Below, one piece after another: positions 19,085 through 27,385 of a stretch of DNA of 46,683 bases. The DNA comes from an uncultured Bacteroidia bacterium (GTDB taxonomy: Bacteria; Bacteroidota; Bacteroidia; Bacteroidales; Prolixibacteraceae): the NCBI GenBank assembly GCA_903850335.1, contig CAINLJ010000158.1:1-46683 (forward strand), in the 5' to 3' direction. The notes below the pieces were generated by a model. It had not been told where the DNA came from, ran no database searches, and worked only from the letters and a program-made list of their open reading frames with translations. Within the stretch, counting starts at the first letter, position 1, and the number at the start of each line of letters is the position of its first letter. Position numbers and translations under genes: made by a program.

Positions 19085-21019
19085 ATGAAATCATTTTCAC
19101 GAGGGATCCTGGGATTATTTATTGTTTCAGCCATTTTGTTGCTTTCAGACCTGGACAATAGAAACAAGTCTAAACCAGGGCAACAAATAAACAAAGGAGG
19201 GTCACAGGCAGTTGAAGGGAAAATGTATTCAATAGGTCTCTCTTATTTTGCCCCTGAGGCCTCCCATGACGAACTTCTTGCCGGACTTTGGTCACGCCTC
19301 AAAGAACTGGGTTTTGAACGAAATAAAAACCTGAGAGTCGTTGAATCTCATTCAAATGGCGAGATCGGAAATATTTCATCCATATTACTTAATCTGGACA
19401 ACCAGCCACTTGATTTAATCTTAGTCACCTCGACTCCATGTGTCACTGCAGCACTGACCTCAGTTCGTAATCATCGTGTTGCTTTTACTTATTGTTCTGA
19501 TCCAATTGCTGCCGGTGCAGGGAAAAGTTATAAGGATCATGCAAAAGGTATTTCCGGAATTGGGTCATTCCCTCCGGTAGAGAAAACAATCCAGTTTATT
19601 CTGGAGACAATACCGGGGATTAAAAAAATCGGGACATTATATAACAATGCCGAAGCGAACTCGAGAAGTGTCGTAAGCCTGATGCGCAAAATAGCCGATA
19701 AAAAGGGCTTTGAACTTATCGAAGTTCCTGTTACAGGCTCGTCAGAAATTTTTCAGGCTACCCAGGTCATCCTGAGCAAAGGTATACAAGCCATGTATAT
19801 CTCAGGTGATAATACGGCAACCCAGGGTTTTGATGTTATTGCCGGATTGTGTGAAAGGAGCCATATTCCCGTGATTGTTAATGATAAGGAACTTGTTGGA
19901 AAGGGGGCAATTGGTTCAATCGGTCCCGGGTGGAAGGGTGTGGGTTATCATACGGGTGATCTTGTGGCATCTATGCTTAACGGAGCTTCACCCGACTCAA
20001 TACCCCTTGAGAATTATGTTAACGAGAATATTGAAGTCAATATTCCTAAAGCCCGGTCATTGGGTTTAACAATTCCTAACGAGTTTCTTACTTCAGGTAA
20101 CCAGTCTCAAATAGTCAGAAAACAAAGATTTGCGCTTGTTCATTATGTTGATAGTCCAAATTCGGAAGATTGCGAAAAGGGTATACGGAAGGCACTTGAA
20201 GACAAAAATCTGCGTGATGGGGTAGAATATTCAATGAAGGTTTACAACGCACAGGGTGATATTTCGACACTAAACAGCATTGCGGGCACACTGGTAAATG
20301 AATCCTGGGATTTGGTGTTTGCCCTGTCAACACCAACTGCTCAGCTCCTTTCAAAAAAATTAACTGATGCCCGCCTTGTCTTTTCAAATGTAGGTGATCC
20401 CCATGCCGCAGGATTGGGGAAATCGGCTGCTGAGCACCTTCCAAATGTTTGTGGGGTATCGACAATGAGCGATTTTGAAGGTCTGATCAATATGGTCAAA
20501 ACACTGCATTCCGGCATTAAACGGGTTGGAACAGTCTTTACTCCAGCCGAGATCAACTCCGTTTCATATCGGGAACATCTTGAGCAGGCAGCCCGAAAAC
20601 AGGGAATTACGCTGGTTTCTGTGCCGGCAAATAGTGCCACCGAAGTTCTGGATGCCGCGAATTCACTGGTATCGCAAAGGATTGAGGCCTTCTGTCAAAT
20701 CTCTGATAACCTTACAGGAAGTTGTACGGCAGCTATACTTAAGGCCTCCAGGGATTCCGGGATTCCATTTTACGGATTCGTTACAAAGCTTGTGCAACAG
20801 GGAGCTATCGGGGTTTGCGCCCGAGATTATTTCGAGGCGGGATATGAAGCAGGAGAGATGGCTTTTAAGGTTTTAAATGGTATAAATCCTGAAAATATTG
20901 CCTTCCAAAATGTCAAAAAAACGGATTACCTGATCAGTGAACAAAGTGCGCGATTATTTAAGGTCGATCTTACAGAAAAGGTTAAAGTTGCAATCCCAAA
21001 TCTAAAAATTATAAAATAA
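19085..21019 (+). CDS. Tandem-fused ABC transporter substrate-binding protein (TrpX/COG2984 type)
   Basis: This 644-residue protein holds two consecutive copies of the ABC_sub_bind (TrpX-like) fold, residues about 47-345 and 352-620. Each copy has its own periplasmic-binding-protein signatures: TSTPCVTAAL with CSDPIAAGAGKS in the first, and LSTPTAQLLS with VGDPHAAGLGKS in the second. The N-terminus is an uncleaved-looking anchor (GLFIVSAILLLSDLDNR) with no lipobox, so it is probably tethered to the outer face of the inner membrane. Family members usually contain one domain and feed a LivH-type permease. Two fused domains could bind two ligands or present two copies to one channel. It is the first gene of a rightward operon with gaps of 3-38 bp or an overlap. 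Ligand unknown; aromatic amino acids are the best family precedent. Confidence 0.88.
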   Translation: MKSFSRGILGLFIVSAILLLSDLDNRNKSKPGQQINKGGSQAVEGKMYSIGLSYFAPEASHDELLAGLWSRLKELGFERNKNLRVVESHSNGEIGNISSILLNLDNQPLDLILVTSTPCVTAALTSVRNHRVAFTYCSDPIAAGAGKSYKDHAKGISGIGSFPPVEKTIQFILETIPGIKKIGTLYNNAEANSRSVVSLMRKIADKKGFELIEVPVTGSSEIFQATQVILSKGIQAMYISGDNTATQGFDVIAGLCERSHIPVIVNDKELVGKGAIGSIGPGWKGVGYHTGDLVASMLNGASPDSIPLENYVNENIEVNIPKARSLGLTIPNEFLTSGNQSQIVRKQRFALVHYVDSPNSEDCEKGIRKALEDKNLRDGVEYSMKVYNAQGDISTLNSIAGTLVNESWDLVFALSTPTAQLLSKKLTDARLVFSNVGDPHAAGLGKSAAEHLPNVCGVSTMSDFEGLINMVKTLHSGIKRVGTVFTPAEINSVSYREHLEQAARKQGITLVSVPANSATEVLDAANSLVSQRIEAFCQISDNLTGSCTAAILKASRDSGIPFYGFVTKLVQQGAIGVCARDYFEAGYEAGEMAFKVLNGINPENIAFQNVKKTDYLISEQSARLFKVDLTEKVKVAIPNLKIIK

Positions 21020-21040
21020 TATAGCCAAAAAGCAATTTAA

Positions 21041-22264
21041 ATGGAAAATAAACTGGATATTCGAAAAGATCCTCCCGGGAAGGAACAACGGATTTACCTC
21101 GAAGGACGACTGGATGCCAACTGGGCTGGTCATCTGGACGATTACCTTAACTCACTTGTCCGGAAAGGTGCTCACCGACTGATACTTAATATGTCAGGGG
21201 TACAATATATGAGCTCCGCTGGTATCAGGACACTTGTAATACATTTCAAAAAAATTAAAAATATAGGTGGTCTTTTCCTCCTCGAAGATCTTTCGGAAGG
21301 TGTGGCAGAGGTACTGGAAATGGTTGGAATGACAAGCATGTTAACGGAAAGGGAAGAAGAGACCCCCGTAATTGTCAAAGACAGACCGAACATTCTCGAG
21401 CGCGGGCAGTACCGGTTCGAAAATGAGCGGCTATCAAACGAAAGAATGACGTTCAAACTTACTGGTAATCCGGCATTATCGTTAACTTCTGGTTTTACCG
21501 CGGACGATAACGAAAAGTTCCGGTTTAAATCCAACAGTTATGCTTTAGGCATTGGTGCTATAGGTGAAGGTTTTCAGGATTGCAAATCGCGCTTCGGAGA
21601 GTTTCTGGCTCTTGGTGATGCATTGGTTTATAAACCTGCTGACGGTTCGAAAGTTCCTGATTACATTGTAAAAACAGGTAAGCTTGAACCGGAAATTAAC
21701 GCCCTTTATTCATTACAGGCAGAAGGTCCCTTCTCGAACAGGATTATCTTTGATCCCATTGCTGCCAATACCTCTATAACTGTAAGTGACCTTGTTACAA
21801 GCCTCGCCGCTTCAACGGACCTGAAACAGTTTCTGTTTCTAATCATAGCTGAGAGTGACGGGCTTGTTGGAACAAGTCTGAATGCACCTCCTGTTGATGG
21901 AAATCCTTTGTTTGAGTTTCCTGCAATTCGCGAGAACATTCACTTTACAACAGAACCCGCATATCCCAGGATGCTTTCGGTTTCTCTGGGTTTTTCCTCT
22001 CTGGAACCGGACGAGATTATTCGTCCATTCCTAAGACCTGACAAGCCTGGGTCATCCTCTTTTATTCATATCCATACAGCTATCTTTCCTTATCAGTCGT
22101 TACCCAAAAATGAAAAATCAGCAAACAAACTCGTACTAAACCTCTTTGAAAACAGTCATGTATTAGATGTTTTGCATCTGATTAACGATACCCGTGAAAT
22201 CGCAGGAATAGGCGAAAGCGTGTTTAAACAAGGCGTTGCGTGGATAGGAAATCTTACTAAATGA
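21041..22264 (+). CDS. STAS domain protein with unrecognised C-terminal domain
   Basis: Residues 1-105 of this 407-residue protein are a STAS domain of the SpoIIAA type (IYLEGRLDANWAG, LNMSGVQYMSSAGIRTL). Ser59 aligns with the phosphorylated serine of SpoIIAA. Residues about 125-407 form a domain I do not recognise, with YALGIGA at 167-173, a FGEFLALGDALVYKP strand region and a DLKQFLFLIIAE helix. A diverged copy of this domain follows the STAS domain in the 743-residue protein at 25091. There is no signal peptide or membrane segment, so it is probably cytosolic. It sits between the tandem binding protein (21 bp before) and the permease (17 bp after), which strongly suggests a role tied to the transporter. 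Confidence 0.8.
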   Translation: MENKLDIRKDPPGKEQRIYLEGRLDANWAGHLDDYLNSLVRKGAHRLILNMSGVQYMSSAGIRTLVIHFKKIKNIGGLFLLEDLSEGVAEVLEMVGMTSMLTEREEETPVIVKDRPNILERGQYRFENERLSNERMTFKLTGNPALSLTSGFTADDNEKFRFKSNSYALGIGAIGEGFQDCKSRFGEFLALGDALVYKPADGSKVPDYIVKTGKLEPEINALYSLQAEGPFSNRIIFDPIAANTSITVSDLVTSLAASTDLKQFLFLIIAESDGLVGTSLNAPPVDGNPLFEFPAIRENIHFTTEPAYPRMLSVSLGFSSLEPDEIIRPFLRPDKPGSSSFIHIHTAIFPYQSLPKNEKSANKLVLNLFENSHVLDVLHLINDTREIAGIGESVFKQGVAWIGNLTK

Positions 22265-22281
22265 TAAAAACAGATAACTAA

Positions 22282-23214
22282 ATGACACTTTTAATTGGAT
22301 CAATCACAATAGGACTTGTCCTTTCGCTGTTGGCACTGGGCATTTTTATAAGTTTCCGGATTTTTGATTTTCCGGACATTACAGCCGAAGGATCATTTAC
22401 TTTCGGCGCAGCAATTACGGCCTCATTGATAGTTGCAGGTGTCAATCCTGTGACCGCAACGGCTATGGCTTTCGCCGGAGGCTTAATGGCAGGTGCCGCA
22501 ACCGGACTTATTCACACACGCTTCAAGATAAATCCTTTATTGTCAGGAATATTAGTGATGACCGCGCTGTATTCGGTTAATCTTCATGTGATGGGTAAAA
22601 GCAATGTCCCACTATTGTCTCAGCTTACATTATTTACATGGGCTGAAAACTTCTCCGTATCTGTTTCAGGAAAAGATGCGGTAACAAATATCATCGGGTG
22701 GAGCGTTCCTGTTAAAGATTTATGGATCCTCCTTTTCTGTCTGATCATGATCGTTGCATTCAGTCTGCTTTTATTATGGTTCTTTCGTACAAATATTGGC
22801 ACTGCAATGCGTGCTACTGGCGATAATGACCAGATGATCAGGGCTCTGGGTGTTAATACAAATGTTATGATCGTATTTGGTGTCGCACTATCGAATGGAT
22901 TTATTGCGCTGGCCGGTTCGATGCTTGCCCAGTTTCAGGGGTTTGCTGATGTTCAGATGGGAATCGGTATGATGGTTTGGGGTCTCGCGAGTGTGATAAT
23001 CGGAGAGGCTCTTATCAATGAGAAAAAACTGGGCTTACTGATCGCCGGTGCTGTGATTGGAGCAGTGTTGTTCCGTTTGCTCGTGGCTATCGCCCTGCGC
23101 TGGGGAATGAATCCTAACGACCTTAAGCTGATCACTGCGGCCTTTGTATTTCTGGCTTTGGTTCTGCCAGGTATTATGAACAAGACAAAGAAGATTAAAC
23201 TTATCAGTCAATGA
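22282..23214 (+). CDS. ABC transporter permease, LivH/TrpY (COG4120) type
   Basis: This 310-residue integral membrane protein has about eight or nine transmembrane segments. The conserved early motif FPDITAEGSFTFGAA (residues 30-44) and later GLIHTRFKINPLLSGILVMTALYSVN mark the permease family that partners TrpX-type binding proteins. GTAMRATGDNDQMIRALGVN (about 173-192) is the cytoplasmic loop expected to contact the ATPase. Only one permease gene is present, so the channel should be a homodimer. Its stop overlaps the ATPase start in an ATGA, indicating translational coupling. Confidence 0.9.
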   Translation: MTLLIGSITIGLVLSLLALGIFISFRIFDFPDITAEGSFTFGAAITASLIVAGVNPVTATAMAFAGGLMAGAATGLIHTRFKINPLLSGILVMTALYSVNLHVMGKSNVPLLSQLTLFTWAENFSVSVSGKDAVTNIIGWSVPVKDLWILLFCLIMIVAFSLLLLWFFRTNIGTAMRATGDNDQMIRALGVNTNVMIVFGVALSNGFIALAGSMLAQFQGFADVQMGIGMMVWGLASVIIGEALINEKKLGLLIAGAVIGAVLFRLLVAIALRWGMNPNDLKLITAAFVFLALVLPGIMNKTKKIKLISQ

Positions 23215-24032
23215 AGAAGATGCTCGAAATATCAAACCTTTGCAAGACATTTAATGCAGGCACAATTAACGAAGTGATGTCGCTGCGAAACGTATCGCTT
23301 ACAATAGAAGAAGGGAGCTTCGTTTGCGTTTTGGGAACCAATGGATCCGGAAAATCAACGTTGCTAAATGCCGTAGCAGGAACTTTTCTCACCGATTCGG
23401 GAAGTATAGTACTTAAAGGAAAGGATATTACGCGACGACCTGAATATCAGCGTGCAAGCCAGATAGGCAGAGTATTCCAGAATCCATTTAGCGGTACAGC
23501 ACCTGGTATGTCAATTGCCGAAAACCTTGCCTTGGCTGCCAGACGTGGCAGGAAACGCGGACTCGGATGGGGATTACCAGTCCAGGTGCTCAGTGAGCTT
23601 AGGAATAGGGTAAAAGTGTTAAATATGGGCCTCGAAGAACGTCTTGAAACACCCATAGGAAAGCTTTCCGGAGGCCAGCGTCAGGCTCTGACACTCCTGA
23701 TATCCAGCTGGATAAAGCCCGATCTTCTCCTTCTGGATGAACATACCGCGGCACTCGATCCTAAAACAGCATCCAAGGTAATCGAACTCACAGAAAAGAT
23801 TATCAAGAAGGATAATTTGACTACCCTGATGGTCACCCATTCCATGCAACAAGCTGTCAACCTGGGCGACAGAATTATCATGATGCATCAGGGTCAGATA
23901 AAATACGATTTCAAAGGAGAAGAAAAGAAGAGGCTCAAAGTACCTGACCTGCTTGCCTTGTTTGATGAGTTACGAAGAAAAGAGCAGATTGATAATGCAG
24001 TAGCCGAATTGCTGCTCAATGAATATGTATAA
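23211..24032 (+). CDS. ABC transporter ATPase, TrpZ (COG1101) type
   Basis: This 273-residue nucleotide-binding subunit has Walker A GTNGSGKST (42-50), Q-loop Gln90, signature LSGGQRQ (152-158), Walker B LLLLDEHTA (172-180) and an H-loop in VTHSMQQA. All catalytic elements are intact. HTAALDP replaces the usual PTSALDP after Walker B, which is normal in the COG1101 group. It would energise import through the overlapping upstream permease. The single-domain binding protein follows after only 3 bp. Confidence 0.93.
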   Translation: MKKMLEISNLCKTFNAGTINEVMSLRNVSLTIEEGSFVCVLGTNGSGKSTLLNAVAGTFLTDSGSIVLKGKDITRRPEYQRASQIGRVFQNPFSGTAPGMSIAENLALAARRGRKRGLGWGLPVQVLSELRNRVKVLNMGLEERLETPIGKLSGGQRQALTLLISSWIKPDLLLLDEHTAALDPKTASKVIELTEKIIKKDNLTTLMVTHSMQQAVNLGDRIIMMHQGQIKYDFKGEEKKRLKVPDLLALFDELRRKEQIDNAVAELLLNEYV

Positions 24033-24035
24033 AAC

Positions 24036-25052
24036 ATGAAACAAATATTAAGACCACTACTTTTCCTTATAGCTGTAAGTTCAATACTGCTGTTATCTGA
24101 TTTGCAAAACCGAAAAGGGAGTGCACACACTACCGGGAAAAAGAGGATTGCCATTTTTCGCTTTAATTCAAATCAGATTCTTGAGGTGACCGAGAATGGA
24201 GTACTCGATAAAATAAAACGCACTAAAAATTTTGCCGACGGACAGATCGAAATTAGCCGGTACTGTGCCGAGGGTGATATGGCTGTGGCAAATACAATAG
24301 CCAGTAATATAGTTGGGGAAAAATTCGACCTTGTTGTTACTATCAGCACACCTGGTCTTCAGGTTATGGCAAATGCAAATAAACACGGCGATATCCTTCA
24401 CGTATTTTGTGCTGTCACAGATCCGGTTGCCGCAGGCGTTGGGGTTACTGGTCCGGCAACTAATCAGCACCCCGCCCATCTTGTCGGAATTGGCACCTTT
24501 CAACCTGTTGAGGGGATTTTCAGAATTGCACGTATAATGAAACCTGACCTTAAAAAAGTAGGCGTGGTCTGGTGTACGAGTGAAACCTGCTCCGCGGCTT
24601 GTCTGAAAAAGGCACGTGTCATATGCAAGGAACTTGGTATCGAGCTTGTCGAGATGAGTGTCGAGACAGTTTCGCAGGTCTATGAAGCCTCACTCGCCGT
24701 TTGTTCCAAAGGGGTCGAAGCACTTTGGATTGGTGGTGACAACATCGTTGAATCAGCTATTGACATGTATATTGGAGCTGCCAATAAATCCCATATCCCT
24801 GTCTTCTCGAATAATCCAAAACACGCCTTTAAGGGTGGGATGGCCAACCTTGGGGCTAATTATTTTGAAGTAGGTCAAACAGCTGGCGACATGGTTGTAT
24901 CGTTACTCAACGGATCAAAAACAAGTACAATAGAAATAAAAAATGTTGTACCGGAGAAACTGTACATCAATGATGCAGTGAGAAAAAAAATGAAAGACAA
25001 CTGGTTATTACCTGCCTCGTTACAAGCCCGGGCCGATTCCCTGATAAAGTAA
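24036..25052 (+). CDS. ABC transporter substrate-binding protein (TrpX/COG2984 type), single domain
   Basis: This 338-residue protein has one ABC_sub_bind domain (about 37-325) with TISTPGLQVM, AVTDPVAAGVG and VGIGTFQPVE. Its N-terminal anchor, LIAVSSILLLSDLQNR, is nearly identical in its core to that of the tandem protein at 19085 (VS-x-ILLLSDL-x-NR), showing recent common origin of the leader. No lipobox is present. With the tandem protein it brings the number of binding domains for this one permease to three. The STAS-kinase gene starts 38 bp downstream. Confidence 0.88.
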   Translation: MKQILRPLLFLIAVSSILLLSDLQNRKGSAHTTGKKRIAIFRFNSNQILEVTENGVLDKIKRTKNFADGQIEISRYCAEGDMAVANTIASNIVGEKFDLVVTISTPGLQVMANANKHGDILHVFCAVTDPVAAGVGVTGPATNQHPAHLVGIGTFQPVEGIFRIARIMKPDLKKVGVVWCTSETCSAACLKKARVICKELGIELVEMSVETVSQVYEASLAVCSKGVEALWIGGDNIVESAIDMYIGAANKSHIPVFSNNPKHAFKGGMANLGANYFEVGQTAGDMVVSLLNGSKTSTIEIKNVVPEKLYINDAVRKKMKDNWLLPASLQARADSLIK

Positions 25053-25090
25053 ATCCACAATTGCTGAAACAGATTTTATAAATACGTCAG

Positions 25091-27322
25091 ATGATGATCG
25101 CGATTCAAAATGAGGAGACAATTCCGGTTATTCATGTATCCGGCAGGATCGATGCAAATACAAAATCAGAGCTGGAACTTGTCCTTCTTCCTATTGCTCA
25201 TAAAGCGAAACATTTGATTATCAATCTATCGGAGTGTGACTATTTGTCAAGTGCCGGCATCCGGACATTATTAATCACCGAAAAAATATTGAAATCCAAG
25301 GGTGGTGGATTATTTCTTTGTGGATTGTCAGCCGACGTATATCAAATTATTGAGATGGCAGGAATGCTTCAGATCTTTCATGTTTGCAGAGATATAAGGG
25401 AGGCGAATAATGAAATCGTTAAACTCAATGATCTGACTGAGGGCTCCCTAAAATGGCTTTCAGAGGGTCTTGCATTTGAATTTCTACCGGTTGATAATGA
25501 AAGAAAAGCGGCAATTTTCTGGATGGATGAAGGTATTGCCGGATATGATGAACTCAACTTTGCGGTAGGAATAGGATCTCCGGCCGATTCTCCGGTTGAA
25601 CTTGTTGAATCGCGGGGAGTCTTCGTCACAAACGGACATTGTACAGGCTTCATCCCGTCAAACAGGGAATTTACCCCCGACTTCAGAATTCCGCAAAATC
25701 CTTCCGATGCTGGAATATTCGTAAATTGTGGTTTGTCTTTTGGAACCCGACCTAACGGAATTTTACGATTGGAAGAGGAAGGTTCCCTTTCCCTGGGTAG
25801 GCTGTCAGCAGAAATATTCAAAATAAATAGTAAACCTGAAACATTGGCACAGACATTTATGATGGCTGTCACTCTTAGTCAGGATAACCAAAAGCCATTT
25901 ATATCCATTAATCTGGTTTCAGAATTGTCATTTCCAAAACCAGAAGGGAAATCTGACTTTCAGGAGATGGTAGATTTCATCCTGTCCAGGAATGCTAGCT
26001 TAAGCTTGACAGGTGCCAGATTTATGCTGGGTATTAAGCCTGAGATTGTACCAGGGATGACACTGATGCATCTTCTTAATGAGGTACTTACTATCGGGAA
26101 TATTGTCGATATTGAGACTTGCCACCCTGATGATCAGGTGGTTAATCCTATTTCCTTGGTATTTCTTTCTGATGGGTTGTCAAAGGCATCTTCATATCGT
26201 CTTAAAGTTGAGGCTGAGGAAGATTGTCTGTCAGAACCTCATAAGGTATTTCTGGCCCGCAGGTTGTACACCGATGCTTCCCGTCTTGTAATAAAACAGC
26301 TTCATGGGGGCTATTCTGCTCAGACCTTTCAGGTTACCTCCTACGATCAGGCAGGAAGAAAGCTCCGGCCTACCGTACTGAAAATCTCCGGTCGTGACTT
26401 GATATCCAGAGAGTCGGACCGATGCAAACGATATGCGAACCCTTATATCCTTAATAATAGTGCAATGGTTCTGGGAACCGGATTTTTTGGAAATACAGGA
26501 GCATTGCGGTATAACTTTGTTGGCATTGGCGGTGAGCAAACCAGGTTGAAATGGCTGACCCACTATTTCAACAGCTGGTCTAAGGAACAACTGGCACCTT
26601 TATTTGATAAGATATTTCTTCAAATACTTAATCCATGGTATGGCCAGCCGATCAGGGAAATGATCTGCCCCTTTCGTGACCATGATCCTACTTTTACCTT
26701 TTTCCCTGATCTGTGTGAAACTGCCTCAGTGGTACTCGGTATTTCGCCCGAAGAACAGTTTTTTATTGTTGAAGAGACTGGTCAGCGGCTCACAAATCCA
26801 TATTGGTTTCTTAAATATGAATTTAAGAGAAGACGGGAAATGGCCCTCGATTATTATACATCCATTTGTCATGGTGATCTGAATATGCAAAATATTCTTC
26901 TTGACGAGGATATGAATGTCTATCTGATTGATTTCTCTGAGACAAGGCCACGTTCAGTGGTTTCCGATTTTGCACGGCTCGAAGCTATATTCATGATTGA
27001 ACATTCTCCGATGGCGAATGAAACAGAATCCGAACAATATATAAGATTTATCACGCAATTTTACGACACTGTGAGTCTTGGGAAGTCCCCCCTTAATACT
27101 TTTGCAGGTAATGATATAGAAAAGGTAAGCCGAAATGTCTCTTTAACTTTTAAAATGAGGGACTACGCATTTAGAGCAGTAAATGGTCATCCGAATAACA
27201 TTCCCTATTGCATAGCACTTCTCGAGTGGATTTTGCCTATCGTATGCTACTACGGTACTTCTCATTCGCATAAACGGCTTTCTATGATTGTGGCCGGATT
27301 ATTATGCGAAAAAATTTTGTAA
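25091..27322 (+). CDS. STAS - unknown domain - APH/choline-kinase-like fusion protein
   Basis: This 743-residue, apparently cytosolic protein has three parts. Residues 1-105 are a STAS domain (LIINLSECDYLSSAGIRTL, Ser54 at the phosphosite). Residues about 115-395 are a diverged copy of the unknown domain in the 21041 protein (NFAVGIGS at 156-163). Residues about 395-743 resemble aminoglycoside phosphotransferase/choline kinases: a Gly-rich loop LHGGYSAQTFQV (404-415), VLKIS with Lys431 as a possible ATP-binding lysine, the catalytic loop HGDLNMQN (594-601), and the metal-binding IDFSET (613-618). The active site looks complete. It may phosphorylate a small molecule or a protein. Similarity to the TCAD9-type kinase-like domains described in conflict-system surveys is possible, but I cannot check it. 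ATG at codon 2 is an alternative start. Confidence 0.82.
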   Translation: MMIAIQNEETIPVIHVSGRIDANTKSELELVLLPIAHKAKHLIINLSECDYLSSAGIRTLLITEKILKSKGGGLFLCGLSADVYQIIEMAGMLQIFHVCRDIREANNEIVKLNDLTEGSLKWLSEGLAFEFLPVDNERKAAIFWMDEGIAGYDELNFAVGIGSPADSPVELVESRGVFVTNGHCTGFIPSNREFTPDFRIPQNPSDAGIFVNCGLSFGTRPNGILRLEEEGSLSLGRLSAEIFKINSKPETLAQTFMMAVTLSQDNQKPFISINLVSELSFPKPEGKSDFQEMVDFILSRNASLSLTGARFMLGIKPEIVPGMTLMHLLNEVLTIGNIVDIETCHPDDQVVNPISLVFLSDGLSKASSYRLKVEAEEDCLSEPHKVFLARRLYTDASRLVIKQLHGGYSAQTFQVTSYDQAGRKLRPTVLKISGRDLISRESDRCKRYANPYILNNSAMVLGTGFFGNTGALRYNFVGIGGEQTRLKWLTHYFNSWSKEQLAPLFDKIFLQILNPWYGQPIREMICPFRDHDPTFTFFPDLCETASVVLGISPEEQFFIVEETGQRLTNPYWFLKYEFKRRREMALDYYTSICHGDLNMQNILLDEDMNVYLIDFSETRPRSVVSDFARLEAIFMIEHSPMANETESEQYIRFITQFYDTVSLGKSPLNTFAGNDIEKVSRNVSLTFKMRDYAFRAVNGHPNNIPYCIALLEWILPIVCYYGTSHSHKRLSMIVAGLLCEKIL

Positions 27323-27385
27323 TCAAAATGTAACAAATTATTCCATTTATAAACAATATATTTCGGAAAATTTGCTGTAGCAGAT

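Noticed and set aside
25378-25872. 164-codon antisense open frame
   Set aside because: It lies wholly inside the STAS-kinase gene on the other strand, has no recognisable domain, and its composition follows the sense gene's codon pattern.
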